Source: Microcebus murinus (taxonomy: Eukaryota; Chordata; Mammalia; Primates; Cheirogaleidae). From it: 64,000 nt of DNA. The first letter of the stretch is position 1, and each line of letters opens with the position of its first letter. This document shows positions 50,301 through 59,810 of the stretch, piece after piece. The translations under genes were made by a program, and so were the position numbers. The notes beneath the pieces are model-generated. The model had not been told where the DNA came from. It was given only the letters and a program-made list of their open reading frames with translations, and searched no databases. Where the stretch lies: contig NC_134122.1 of the NCBI RefSeq assembly GCF_040939455.1, positions 28,923,501-28,987,500 of the forward strand, in the 5' to 3' direction.

Positions 50301-52128
50301 AGGCGGCAGCCCTGTGGTGTCTCTGGCAGGTTGGGAGACGGGGCACAGGTCCACACCCAAGGGGGCCAAGGCTGGGCTAGAGTGGGTCTCACCAGCACTT
50401 GGTGCTGAGAAAGAGACCCCCTGGCAATTACCACAGCGTTTCCAGGGTGGCCGCAGACCCCTGTGATTGGGAGAGATGAGGGAGGCAGTAGGAGTCTTCC
50501 CTGCGGTGCCTCCACAGCCCCCACACTGAGAGAGCCCTCCAGCCCCCCACCCCTGTCCTGCTTCCTGGCCCTAACCCCGTTACCAGACCCGGTCATTCCA
50601 TCTCTGTTCATGTCCCCACAGCTCTGTGTTTTAAGCCTGACTCCATCAAGGTGAACAACAACACTAGGACAGAGCTGACCCCAGAAGGTGAGGGTGGGAA
50701 AGGGCTGAGTGGCCTCAGGCAGCCATAGCCCCTCCCACCAGGGACAGGGGCGAGGGGAGGAGCCCTGTGGGGGAGGCAGGTGATGTGGCCCAGGGCTGCC
50801 CTTCCTGACGCTTGCTAGCGGTTTCCATCGGAGGACCTGCAGGGACCGCCAGGGCAGGGTGAGGGCCTTCCTCTCATCGAATCCCAGGGTCTACCGCACG
50901 ACACACCCTCAGAAATGTAGTCTTCCCCATGCGTTTTCAAAGTCGCCATTCTCAGGCCCCTAAGTAGGATGGATGAGGTCCCCGTCTCTCTGCAACCTCC
51001 CCTCCCTCCCCACCCCCAGCCATCTGCCGTCGCGCCGCACCCAAGGGCTATGAGGAGTTCTACTTCCCCTTGGTGGAGGTGAACCGGCTCCGATGCGTCA
51101 CCAAATGCACGTCGGGCGTGGATGGCGCCATAGACTGCAACCAGGGCCAGTGCGTCCTGGAGCTGAGCGGTCCCGCGTGCCGGTGAGGCCCCGCCCCTGC
51201 GCTGGAGCCCCGCCCACAGCCCCTAGCCCCACCCCGCGCTCGGACCGGCGGGAAGGTGCTGAGGATCTGAGACCTGCGCCCCTAGGTGCTTCTCCACCGA
51301 CGAGCTCTGGTTCTTTGGCCCGCGCTGCGAGGTGGCCGTCCGCTGGAGGGCGCTGATCGGGGGCCTGGCGGGGGCCGCGGCGCTGCTGCTGCTGCTGCTG
51401 CTGGCGCTGGGCTTCGTGGTGGCCCGCTTCCGCAGGAGGGGCGGCCGCCAGGGCAGGTGAGCACGCGGGGGAGGATGGGAGGGGGCGCGGGGCGGCAAAG
51501 GGTTCCAGACGGGGCAGCCCTGCCTGACCGTGCGGCGGCCCCACCTAGGTCCTGGGAGGAGGACAGGAAGTGGCTCGAGATCTGGGACGAGGACAACGTG
51601 GGTACTTTTTCAAACATGGGCTTCGAGGACGACAAGATAGGTGAATCCTGCCTCCTGGGGAAGCGGGTAGGGGTTTCCTGGGGCACCACTGCGAGAACGA
51701 CGAATATCTCGTGCTGGGGGGCTTGTGTCCATGCTTCCGTCCCCCCCCCCTTTTGCGGAGGGCAGGAGGGGAGGGCAGGAGGGCAGGCAAGGGCTTCTGT
51801 GCCCCGAGGCCTGGCCTTCCTCACGTTCCCCCTCCTCTCCCTTCCCTGTCCTCCCCTCCGTTCCTCTTTTATGTCTCTAGTCAAGGATGAAAACTTCCAT
51901 GTGGCTTTGGAGACCGTGGACACCAATATCAGGGTGAGAGGGCTAAGGGGGGACCTAAGGTGCTCTCCCACCTCTGGTTCCAGATTCCCTCCCCAACTCC
52001 CACCAGGGCAGGGGCTGGGCTAGGATCCCAAGGTTGTGGCCCCTGCCAGCCAAGCTGGTGGCTCCCTGTTCCCACTCTGGCAGGTGCAAATCCAGAGACC
52101 TGAGTTGACCTCGTCTTCCTCATTGTGA
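32331..52128 (+). CDS. MUC3A: MUC3A-type membrane mucin, complete 12-exon coding span
   Basis: Giant type I membrane mucin of the intestinal brush border glycocalyx. Coding exons: 32331-32391, 33390-48200, 48307-48495, 49222-49337, 49453-49511, 50090-50238, 50622-50687, 51020-51182, 51286-51456, 51549-51640, 51881-51933 and 52084-52128. All introns are GT-AG and the joined frame is open for 5,324 residues. Order of parts: signal peptide (1-20), Ser/Thr/Pro domain (about 21-4957), EGF-like cysteine modules (4958-5020), SEA domain (about 5025-5150) with a G-S-I-V-V cleavage site, second EGF-like region (about 5150-5220), membrane span (about 5227-5251) and a 73-residue tail ending S-S-S-L. The signal peptide, the opening G-T-L-S-T-A-T and the C-terminal modules match what I know of human MUC3A, and a 1,125-bp repeat is reported for human MUC3. 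Exon borders are inferred. A MUC3B-like paralogue cannot be told apart from MUC3A here. Confidence 0.9.
32392..33389 (+). other. MUC3A intron 1
   Basis: 998-bp phase-1 intron from GTGAGG to a pyrimidine-rich acceptor ending ACTACAG. GC-rich, with no Alu. The giant open frame continues upstream through this acceptor to an ATG at 33323, but that ATG lies in the intron and I do not take it as the start, because exon 1 gives a proper signal peptide. Confidence 0.75.
33390..48200 (+). CDS. MUC3A: MUC3A exon 2: giant Ser/Thr/Pro mucin domain
   Basis: A single 14,811-bp exon with no stop, coding about 4,937 residues that are overwhelmingly Thr, Ser and Pro, the substrate for dense O-glycosylation. 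The N-terminal non-repeat part (33390-34561) holds the stretch P-P-T-V-F-V-Y-A-A-T-T-E-C-V-Y-P-T, which also occurs in human MUC3A and contributes one of very few cysteines. A 12,366-bp tandem array follows (34562-46927), then a diverged, non-repeated stretch (46928-48200) with two more cysteines near 47,670-47,720. The exon ends ACCCCAG|GTTGGA in phase 1. Reading on past this donor gives an early stop at 48,278, which supports the splice. Confidence 0.9.
34562..46927 (+). repeat. Eleven 1,125-bp (375-residue) tandem repeats in MUC3A exon 2
   Basis: Units start at 34562, 35687, 36812, 37937, 39062, 40187, 41312, 42437, 43562, 44687 and 45812, set on the codon that follows T-D-L and opens T-S-T-P-T-V-P-S. 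The first ten are exactly 1,125 bp, with no net insertion or deletion. The last is 1,116 bp, with nine bases missing near its end. Units fall into three types that recur every third unit: units 2, 5 and 8 share A-T-Q-T-V-T-S-T-L, units 3, 6 and 9 share E-K-P-R-T-T-S, and units 1, 4 and 7 share T-V-T-D-T-E-S-T-T-T. This points to growth by three-unit blocks. A 1,125-bp repeat is known from human MUC3. Confidence 0.93.
36540..43790 (+). repeat. Tandem 3,375-bp three-unit block repeated without visible difference
   Basis: The stretch 36540-40415 equals 39915-43790 at an offset of 3,375 bp (3,876 bp of matching sequence, so the copies overlap). Every stretch I compared is identical, and antisense open frames in the two copies also match residue for residue. 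The match breaks on the left at 36539 (a) against 39914 (g), and on the right at 40416 (t) against 43791 (c). Similarity continues beyond both breaks at a lower level. Confidence 0.88.
48307..48495 (+). CDS. MUC3A: MUC3A exon 3: EGF-like cysteine modules
   Basis: Acceptor TGCTTCCAG|GC, donor CTAG|GTGAGT. Codes two back-to-back four-cysteine modules, residues about 4958-5020: C-D-N-G-G-T-W...C-x-C...G-D-R-C, then C-Q-N-G-G-T-W-D-G-L-K-C-x-C...S-L-C. This is the first EGF-like region of the MUC3/12/17 family, just outside the SEA domain. The exon runs phase 1 to phase 1. Confidence 0.88.
49222..49337 (+). CDS. MUC3A: MUC3A exon 4: start of SEA domain
   Basis: Acceptor TGTGTGCAG|AG, donor AATCAG|GTGAGG, phase 1 to phase 0. 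Codes V-D-A-E-V-G-M-E-V-S-V-D, then F-S-P-D-L-N-D-N-T-S and an A-Y-E-D-F-S-N-T-F helix, the opening of the MUC3-type SEA fold. It contains an N-D-N-T-S glycosylation sequon. Confidence 0.87.
49453..49511 (+). CDS. MUC3A: MUC3A exon 5: SEA domain, middle part
   Basis: Small 59-bp exon between TTTCAG|ATG and CTAAG|GTAGGA, phase 0 to phase 2. Codes M-Q-K-I-Y-Q-N-V-Q-G-F-K-E-V-Q-I-L-S-L, the strand leading into the cleavage loop. Confidence 0.85.
50090..50238 (+). CDS. MUC3A: MUC3A exon 6: SEA cleavage site
   Basis: Acceptor CCCTTCAG|G, donor AAACAGA|GTGAGC. The exon completes L-R-N-G-S-I-V-V-D-Y. In this family the SEA domain breaks itself between Gly and Ser during folding (here G5081 and S5082, codons 50094-50099), and the two parts stay joined non-covalently. 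The rest is the acidic helix E-Y-E-K-V-K-T-A-L-K-E-E and a cysteine. Confidence 0.87.
50622..50687 (+). CDS. MUC3A: MUC3A exon 7: end of SEA domain
   Basis: 66-bp exon, acceptor CCCCACAG|CT, donor CAGAAG|GTGAGG, phase 1 to phase 1. Codes L-C-F-K-P-D-S-I-K-V-N-N-N-T-R-T-E-L-T-P-E, with an N-N-T sequon and one cysteine. Matches the same stretch in human MUC3A. Confidence 0.85.
51020..51182 (+). CDS. MUC3A: MUC3A exon 8: second EGF-like region
   Basis: Acceptor CCCCCAG|CC, donor TGCCG|GTGAGG, phase 1 to phase 2. Codes I-C-R-R-A-A-P-K-G-Y-E-E-F-Y-F-P-L-V-E, then R-C-V-T-K-C-T-S-G-V-D and D-C-N-Q-G-Q-C-V-L...P-A-C-R, a cysteine-rich module between the SEA domain and the membrane. The DNA from here to exon 10 is CpG-rich. 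Confidence 0.87.
51286..51456 (+). CDS. MUC3A: MUC3A exon 9: membrane-spanning segment
   Basis: Follows a 103-bp intron; acceptor CCCCTAG|G, donor GGGCAG|GTGAGC. The last EGF cysteines (C-F-S-T-D...G-P-R-C-E) lead into A-L-I-G-G-L-A-G-A-A-A, seven leucines and A-L-G-F-V-V-A (residues about 5227-5251), then a basic stop-transfer stretch R-F-R-R-R-G-G-R. The leucines are coded by a (CTG)7 run that could vary in length. Confidence 0.88.
51549..51640 (+). CDS. MUC3A: MUC3A exon 10: cytoplasmic tail
   Basis: Acceptor CACCTAG|G, donor AAGATAG|GTGAAT, phase 2 to phase 1. Codes S-W-E-E-D-R-K-W-L-E-I-W-D-E-D-N-V-G-T-F-S-N-M-G-F-E-D-D, the conserved acidic tail motif of MUC3-type mucins. Follows a 92-bp intron. 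Confidence 0.85.
51881..51933 (+). CDS. MUC3A: MUC3A exon 11: cytoplasmic tail
   Basis: Acceptor TGTCTCTAG|TC after a long pyrimidine tract, donor ATCAGG|GTGAGA, phase 1 to phase 0. Codes K-D-E-N-F-H-V-A-L-E-T-V-D-T-N-I-R, close to the tail of human MUC3A. Confidence 0.83.
52084..52128 (+). CDS. MUC3A: MUC3A exon 12: C-terminus and stop
   Basis: Acceptor CTCTGGCAG|GTG. Codes V-Q-I-Q-R-P-E-L-T-S-S-S-S-L and TGA at 52126-52128. The R-P-E/Q block shortly before the end is shared with human MUC3A and MUC17. The last four residues, S-S-S-L, fit a class I PDZ ligand (Ser at -2, hydrophobic last residue). Confidence 0.85.
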   Translation: MQIQRPELTSSSSL

Positions 52129-52282
52129 GCCCTGACTAGGATGGAACCATCTACACTGCGTCCATTTCAAGAGCGGCCTGAGGGCATGTGCATCCCAGGC
52201 TCCTAGTGCCCTTGGGTAAAATGAGACTGACTCCCTGAATCCCATCCTTTTCCTAACTTGGCCAAAACCCACCTGGAGACCC

Positions 52283-52430
52283 AGTGCACTAGTCTCTTCT
52301 GCTGTGGGACTTTGGGCAAGTCAGTGACTTCTCCGAACCTTGGTTTCCTCACCGGTAAAATGGGCACAACGTGCTCGTCTTGATACCTCCTAGTTATTGT
52401 GCAAACCACATGGGCTTGCTCAATTAATTC
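52283..52430 (+). repeat. MIR SINE
   Basis: 'gggactttgggcaagtcagt', 'ccgaaccttggtttcctcac' and 'ggtaaaatgggcacaa' follow the MIR core. It sits in the likely MUC3A 3' untranslated region. Confidence 0.78.
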
Positions 52431-53060
52431 TCTGCCCCAGTCCCCATGTTCCCATTGGCTCTCTCAGCTCCCCCAGTCCTCATGTCCTGTGCCTGGTCTC
52501 AGGCCCACCCTCTCCTAACTCCTTGCTCTCATTCCTTACTCCGTCTACTCTTCTGAGGCCACTCCGTAGTCAGTGCCCCCCTCCCCTTCCTGTTCCCTCA
52601 GCCCCAAATCCTTGCTTCCCCATCCAGTTCCCCAGCACTAAATCCTCCCTCCTCCCCTAAACCCATCCCTGGCGAGGCACCGACACTCTCTGTGTCTTAG
52701 ACTCTGCCAGCCCCCCCCAGCCCCCATTCTGAGGCTCTGCTCCTTCTCCTTGCCCCCAAGGGCCATGATCCCTGTGGGTGGGGGGAGGGTGTGAGTTGCC
52801 CAGGTCCCTGAGGATAAGGGGAAGTGGGGCCCTGAGCCCTGGAAGCCCCCTCAGTTCCCCCCCCTCATTCCCCAACCCTCCCTCCTCCTTAGCCTACTGC
52901 TGCCTTTTTCCCATTCCCTCCACCTTCCCCTCTTCCCCCCTCCCTTGTGTCACCCCCATCCCTGCAGTAACCTCTGAGCCCCAAGCCCTGAACCTCCTTT
53001 GCCAGGAAGGTCTGCTTTGGGGACAAGAGGTCGGCAAGTCTCCCTTCTCCACGTGAACAC

Positions 53061-53066
53061 AATACA
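53061..53066 (+). terminator. Candidate variant polyadenylation signal (AATACA)
   Basis: AATACA lies about 930 bp past the MUC3A stop and is followed by TTTTTGT and CTCTGTCTCTCTCC, which could serve as the downstream element. It is a known weak variant of AATAAA, and I saw no better signal between 52,129 and 54,100. Confidence 0.35.
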
Positions 53067-53094
53067 GCACTTTTTGTAAACGAAGCTGCTCTGT

Positions 53095-54120
53095 CTCTCT
53101 CCTTTTCACCCCCAGTGGACCCTACTTGGTTGGAGAACAGGGACTTCTGGGTGAGGGAGGAGGGAGGGTCTGTGAGCAGCCCTCAGGGGGCCATGACTGT
53201 CCTGGTGGGGAACATAGGATTGGGGGGAACCATTTTGTTAGAGAGTGGGTGGGTACGGGGCCCCTTGGGAGCTTAGGGCTGGGGCTTTGGGAGGAATTAG
53301 AGCCCTGGTGCTGGGTCAGGGACGTGGGTGGAGCTGCCCGGGCCAGTGGCCTATTGTGAGGATGGGCCTCCCCAAACCCCTTGAGCCCCCAAGCCCTGAT
53401 TGCAAACACGTACTTGCAGCAGGGCCTGTCTGTACTGGGACGGGCCCTCCTGTTCGCTGTGGGGAACTGACCAGCTAAGGAGGGTCAGGAATAATTTGTC
53501 TTCTTGGCTCTTTGGGTGGGGGTTTGGGAGAGGCCTCTGCAACCTTTGCACTAGGCAGGGACTGGCCGTGGCATTTCCTCACCTCTCTTTCTGGCCAGAG
53601 GTGGGGACCAGGACCATAAAGTGTCCGGTGTGAGTGGACACTCCACCCAGGGGTAAGGGCTGGGAGCTGGGAGCTGGGCCCTGGGGGAAAGTACTAGAAA
53701 TTTGAAAGGGGCCAACTGGTGGGGAAGGGGCTGGGTGTTGGGGAAGAAAGGCTGGACCTAAGAGAGGCTTCTGTGGGGCAGGGGTGAGGTCTCTTCATGT
53801 GGCCTGGCCTCTGGCTGGCTGACCCTCCCTCCATGGCCCTCTCTGGTTGGCGGTCCTTGGCCCCCAGCCCTTGGCATCCATTGCCAATGTCACACCTCTG
53901 GCCTCTGTCCCTCCCTCTGGCTCTGCCCCACTGTGGCTCTGGCTTCCGCTGAAGAGACTCTGGCTCAGGGCAGTCAGTGCTCCAGCAGTCAGAGGGAAGG
54001 AGGTTGAAGGCTGTCCTTTGTCGCCACTCCCTGTGGTCACCATAAACCACCCACTACATGTCATCACCTCACCTCCACCCTGGGCCTGGCATTGTCCTTC
54101 TTCAAGGCAAAGGTCTCTGG
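53095..54120. other. MUC3A-MUC12 intergenic DNA
   Basis: About 1 kb, GC-rich, no repeat and no exon recognised. It must contain the upstream control region of the MUC12-type gene. Confidence 0.45.
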
Positions 54121-54125
54121 GGTCC

Positions 54126-54133
54126 TTTATATA
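54126..54133 (+). promoter_or_regulatory. TATA box of the MUC12-type gene
   Basis: TTTATATA sits about 85 bp before the MUC12 start codon at 54215, in otherwise GC-rich sequence. That places a transcription start near 54,155-54,165 and a short 5' leader of about 55 bases. Confidence 0.55.
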
Positions 54134-54214
54134 GCTGATCCCTTCTTGGGAGGCTCTCACTTCTTGGTCCTTCCTGACGAGGGAAGACGGTGTTGCCTGG
54201 GTCCCTTCCGGGAG

Positions 54215-54296
54215 ATGCTGGTGATCTGGATCCTGCCGCTGGCTCTCCGGCTCTGGGCATCTGCCACCACCCTTGCTGCAACAACACAGACACAGA
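54215..54296 (+). CDS. MUC12: MUC12 exon 1: signal peptide
   Basis: The ATG at 54215 opens MLVIWILPLALRLWASATTL, very close to the human MUC12 signal peptide as I know it (M-L-V-I-W-I-L-x-L-A-L-R-L-x-A-S). The exon continues A-A-T-T-Q-T-Q and ends A|GTGAGTG in phase 1. The phase-1 acceptor at 62838 completes a Ser codon. It lies about 2 kb downstream of MUC3A on the same strand, the same gene order as human 7q22. The giant exon of the gene starts 8.5 kb further on. Confidence 0.82.
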
Positions 54297-55629
54297 GTGA
54301 GTGTGCCCGGGCTGGTGCTGGGGGCTGGCGGGGTACAGGCCTCCCTGCCTCCTTTTGCAAGGAAGGGGACTGCCAAAAGGCTGGAGATTGTGCTGTGACC
54401 TCATCCTGCCTTTGGGATCCTACAGGGGTCACTCTGGAGGCCAGTGGGTGCCTGTGGTTGTGCAGGTCACAGCCCTGCACACAGCCCCGGCCTCAGGGCG
54501 AGGGGCCACCGAAATCCACCCATCTTGCTCTCCCCAGGCTCTCCCAGAGGACAAGGGGCTTTCTGTCACATACACGGTGGTCTCGGCCTGCCCTCATCCT
54601 CAGGGCTGCATCCGAGGGCCAGGTCTTCCCAGGTCACAGAGCCACTCACAGCACAGGCTGCTGTCCCGCTGGTGGGGAGGGAGTCCTGGGGTATCTGGCA
54701 GCTTTGCCCCCTAACCTGGGGGAGCCCTTCTAGTTAGAAATGACTGAGAGTCTGGGGGAGGGGACACAGGCTTGGGGTCCTTGTTGAGCCTCTTGTGGTC
54801 ATGTCGGGTGCAGGCCAATTTCCCTCAGGCACGGAGGAGCCCCAAGGAAGGGGTGGGCAGGGCTGAGGGGTGGCAGGAGAGGGAGACTTTGAGTTGGAGC
54901 CCATGGGGTGGGTGGGGAGGGGCAGGGGAGCTGGAGTGGGGGGTCTCTGGAGCCTGGTGGAGCACCCGTGAGGTAACCTAAGAGGCAAGCTTGGCCACCT
55001 AGTCAAGAACTCAGCCTGGCCTGCCCAGACAGACGTCTGCCCCCACCCCAGACATGCTAAGGGGAGCTGACGGGACAGGAGTGAGGGCTGGAGTGTCGAA
55101 TTGTGTGGGTTTTGGGACATTATGAGAATACATCAATAACAGATTCCCTTTAAGGAAATGTATCGAGCATAGGAAGCTGTGGGCGAGGCAGAGGGGGTGG
55201 CGGGGGGGAGTCAATCTTAGGGGTGGCCCTCCCCACCCCTGCTGGCCAGGTCTGGCCTTGCTGCTCCTGGGAGCTCTCTCTGGCCCAGTGACCTGAGGGG
55301 ATGGTGGTGGTGGTGACGCTGATGATGGAGGCATTGCTCTGTGGGCCCAGTCACGTCTTAGAGACAGCCACCAGCAGCCAAAGGCCCCGTCCCTAAGGTG
55401 CTTATAATCACATGGAAAAGATAACAGGTGAATCTGTTAGTGCAAAAGAGTGAGGAAAACACCTACCTATGGTCAGTGCAGAGAGCAGAGGAAGGGGTGA
55501 GGCCAGGCAAGCAGGGCCCTTCTGGAGGGCTCTGGAAGGCCTGATTATACCCAGCGACCCCTGAGCCCCACCCTCAGAGGGCTGCCCCATTACAAAGCCA
55601 TTTCACAGCATGTAGCTCATAGGATTCTC

Positions 55630-55725
55630 TTGGGTAGAATTGCGTGCGTCAGTCAGGACAGGAACCGAGGGCTCAGAGAGGATGGGTGACTTGCCTGGGT
55701 CCGCACAGCCGGTAATTAACACGAC
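55630..55725 (-). repeat. MIR fragment
   Basis: 'gagggctcagagaggatggg' and 'tgacttgcctgggtccgcac' resemble the reverse MIR core. Short and worn. Confidence 0.5.
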
Positions 55726-57224
55726 CACCCTTTGACACGGGGTTTGTGGGGGGCCCACCCTCCTTCTGGAGGACCTCAATCCTCTGCAGTCCCCTCACCC
55801 CCCAACAGGCATATATTCCGAGTCCTGGGGGGAGCAGTTCAGATGTCAGGTCAGAGACCACCGGCAACATCCGTAGCTTTCTTTCCTTCCTACTGTCTGC
55901 ACCGTCTTCTGGGCACGCCAGCAGGCTGAGGACTGAGGCAGGTTTGGACATGCAGACAGTGGGGCGAAGGAAGACCACCCTGAGAAGGCAGGAAAAACAT
56001 TTCCACGACTGTGCAGGGAGCTAGGGCATAGGAATGCCCTGGAAGGAGAGGGGCGCGTGCCAGGAGGAGGGAGAGGTTGGGAGGAGAAAGCGCGGTGGTG
56101 CTGGTGTGCCTGTGTGTGACCGGAGCAGGAAAGTTGGGCTGAAACTTTTAGACACCAGAGGAACCTCTGTGGGCTGAGCAGGGCTGGGGCGCAGCATCAG
56201 AGAGGCCTGTGGAGAGGCCTCGAGAGCCATCCTAGAAGGACGTGAGGGCTTAGCGGGGAACCCACCTCCCCTGGAAAGGGAGGCTCCACTTGACGGTGCG
56301 CTGTGGGGGCAACAAGGTGGCCAGTCCAGCAGGCTGTATTGACTGGGAGGGCAGGAGCCACTATTTGCTGGGTGGCAGTGGCTCCAGTTGGGCCTGTTGA
56401 GCTTGGGGTGACTGTGGAGTTTCTGGGTGGAGGAGTCCTAGAGGCCTGTGGCTCAGGGAAGAGCCTCCAGGAATAGGGGCACAGTCTAGAATTCTACATT
56501 CCCCATGTGCTGCAGGGGGGACAAAGACCACAAAATGCCAGAAAAATGCCAGGAGTCAAATGAGGACTGGAACCTATATCCTGTTTTGTGTACACGAAGT
56601 TCCAATATGTTCACAAGGGAGAGGGACAAAGTGCCTGTCCCAAAGGGCTGGGGCAGGGGCTGGAAGGGACCAGAGTTCTTGAGCCTGGAAAGGTGAAGGT
56701 GGAGAGGGAAATGCTCACCCTCTATAAAATTGGGAAGAGCGTGGAAAAGGTGAGAACAGATTTGTTCACAATAGACAAAGGGGCAACCTTTGAAACACAC
56801 ATGATGTTTCAAAATGACGTCTTAATTGCTTTTGAGCAATTAAAAGGTGGTGCTTTTTTTTTTATAGAAAGTAATAAAGTTACTCATTGAGTAAACAGCT
56901 GGGCAGGTGCTCTGGAAGGGGCAGGATGAACAAACAGTTCATAGTTGCCATGGGGACTATGGGGAAACAGCCACAGCCCAATCTGGTGCTGAAGCTACAA
57001 GAGGGGCCCAGAGCTGAAAGGGGGCAGAGGGGACCTCAGAGGCTACAAGGAGTGAGGTCATTCGAGTTTGGTGGCTGTTGAGAAGCAGTATAGGAAGTAC
57101 TAATAGATGCTGAAAGGCTTTAGACAAATTCAGAACCGACAAAGCCATACATAGCTGTGAAAAGAACTGGAATATTGATAAACATATTCCCTGGGGAGCC
57201 ACGGTGACCCCGGAGTCTGGGCAT
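55726..57224. other. MUC12 intron 1, no exon recognised
   Basis: Mostly single-copy-looking sequence. Open frames of about 100 codons at 55,673-55,978 and 56,486-56,890 lack any recognisable domain. Confidence 0.4.
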
Positions 57225-57492
57225 GATATTAATAATACAACTGGCTGATGTGCATTGAGGGTCTGCTAATATGCTGGACACTGTTCGAAGTATCTATTAT
57301 CTCATTTAACTTTCACAACAACCCTAGGAAGAAGGTTCTGTTACTGATTTCTGTTTTAATACATGGGGAAACTGAGGCACAGAGCTGGTAAATAATTTGC
57401 TCAAGGTCTCCTATTCATTACTTGGAAAAGTTGCAACTGGAATCCAAGCCTTCTGGCTCCAGAAGCCACATTCCTTATCACTTGCTATAATT
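57225..57492 (-). repeat. MIR SINE
   Basis: 'tctattatctcatttaactt', 'tcacaacaaccctaggaaga', 'ggggaaactgaggcacagag' and 'ttctggctccagaagccac' give a nearly full-length reverse MIR. Confidence 0.82.
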
Positions 57493-57504
57493 GGGATGCC
57501 TATT

Positions 57505-57920
57505 TGTGTTAGTTTCCTGTGGCTGCTACAACAAATAACCACAAACTTGGTGGCTTAATGCAACAGAAATTTATTCTCTTACAGTGTGGAAGCCTGAACA
57601 TCAAGGTTGTCATTAGTGCCATACTCCCTTCAAAGGCTCTAGGGGAAGATCCTTCCTTGCTTCTTCCAGCTTCTGGTAGCTGCCAGTATTGCTTGGCTTA
57701 TAGCAGCATCACTCTGATCTCTTCCTTGTGCATCAAATCTCTTTTACGAGGACACCAGTGTTTGGATTTAGGGCCCATTCTAAATCTGATCTAGAGATCC
57801 TGAACTTAATTATATCTGCAAAACCTCCTATTTCCAAATAAGATCACATTCACAGGTACCATGGGTTAATACTTGGAGATATCTTTTGGGGGAACACAGT
57901 TCAACCCATTCCGCCAAGCT
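57505..57920 (-). repeat. Old MaLR/LTR-like repeat
   Basis: 'gttagtttcctgtggctgct', 'aacagaaatttattctctta', 'ccaaataagatcacattcac' and 'acacagttcaacccattc' are hallmarks of a common mammalian repeat, class unresolved. Confidence 0.55.
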
Positions 57921-58194
57921 TCAGCGGCAGTCATTTTAGGGAGGCAATGGCACCGCCTGCTGGCACTAGAGGGTCAGGAAGCCCTCCACTCACTGTGGGT
58001 GTGTATGGGGAGAGGAAAGAGCCAGCGTGGCCCCGGTCCTGTCTCACTGCAACTCTGCCAAGCACGAATGACCTTTCAGGAAGGACACAGACCCAGGCCA
58101 CTGAGGTCATGTGTGGCAAGCCTGAATGCCTACCCAGGACTGGGTGACCTCAGCTCATCCCAGTGCCATTGTAAGATTGGAGAATATTCTAGAA

Positions 58195-58300
58195 TGAGCA
58201 GAATGGTCAGGGCCCCATTTTCCAGGGGAAGATGGAAGTTCAGAGAAGTCCACTGGCTTGCACGAGGTCACACAGCTGTGTAGAGGCTGATCTTGGATAC
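58195..58300 (-). repeat. MIR fragment
   Basis: 'cattttccaggggaagatgg' and 'cttgcacgaggtcacacagc' match the reverse MIR core. Confidence 0.65.
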
Positions 58301-58879
58301 ACATCGGGGCTCCCACTCCGTACCTCATGGGAGGGGTGCTGCCAACACAGCCTCTGCCTCTTGGGCAGGGTGGGGGTGCGAGGGCTGCTGGGGACCCCAC
58401 TGACTGATTTCACCACTGGCAGAAATGTGTTTTGAGGGTGGTAGGAGGGGACAGTCTCGTAGTTTGGGGGTGGTCTTCAGATATGTCCCTGCGGTGCTAA
58501 CGCTCTTCCCCAAGAATGTGACAATGTGAAAGATTTGCTTGACAAACCTGCTGCCTTCATTAAATAATTATTGTTTTAAAGAAACATCCAAATACATGTA
58601 GAATGAAGATGCAATAAAAAACTATAAACGGGACAAGAAAGTACTCAACTTTACTTGTTTAATGAGATACTACATTGTAACTTTTAGACAGAACAAGAAA
58701 GTACCAAACTTTACATGCTTAGTAGGAGAGCTGCCTGGCATCTTTAATGACCCAGATGCAACGTGAGGGAATAGGTAAATTTTTTAAAGTGTTTCGATCA
58801 TGAAGATCTGGGGAATCCCAGCTTGGCACACATTAACAGTGAGTGATTTTCCCTGGCTTCTCCAAGAGTGCACATACAT

Positions 58880-58971
58880 TATTTTCTTTCTTTCTTTCCT
58901 TTTCTTTCTTCCCTTTTCTTTCTTTTCTCCTCTCCCTTCCCCTTCCCCTTCCCCTTCCCTTCCCTTTCTTT
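58880..58971. repeat. Pyrimidine microsatellite
   Basis: TTTC and CCCTT repeats over about 90 bases, leading into the tail of a minus-strand Alu. Confidence 0.9.

Positions 58972-59810
<839 letters not shown>

Larger units (their letters stand above)
52129..53090 (+). other. Probable MUC3A 3' untranslated region
   Basis: Follows the stop codon directly with no open frame of interest. A MIR lies at 52,283-52,430, then comes C-rich sequence. I find no AATAAA here. The best candidate signal is the variant AATACA at 53061-53066, with a T/CT-rich tract after it, which would put the transcript end near 53,080-53,095. The exact end is a guess. Confidence 0.4.

Noticed and set aside
51286..52023. 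245-codon frame over MUC3A exons 9-11
   Set aside because: Wrong frame in exon 9 (gives an Ala run from the CTG repeat) and reads through introns.
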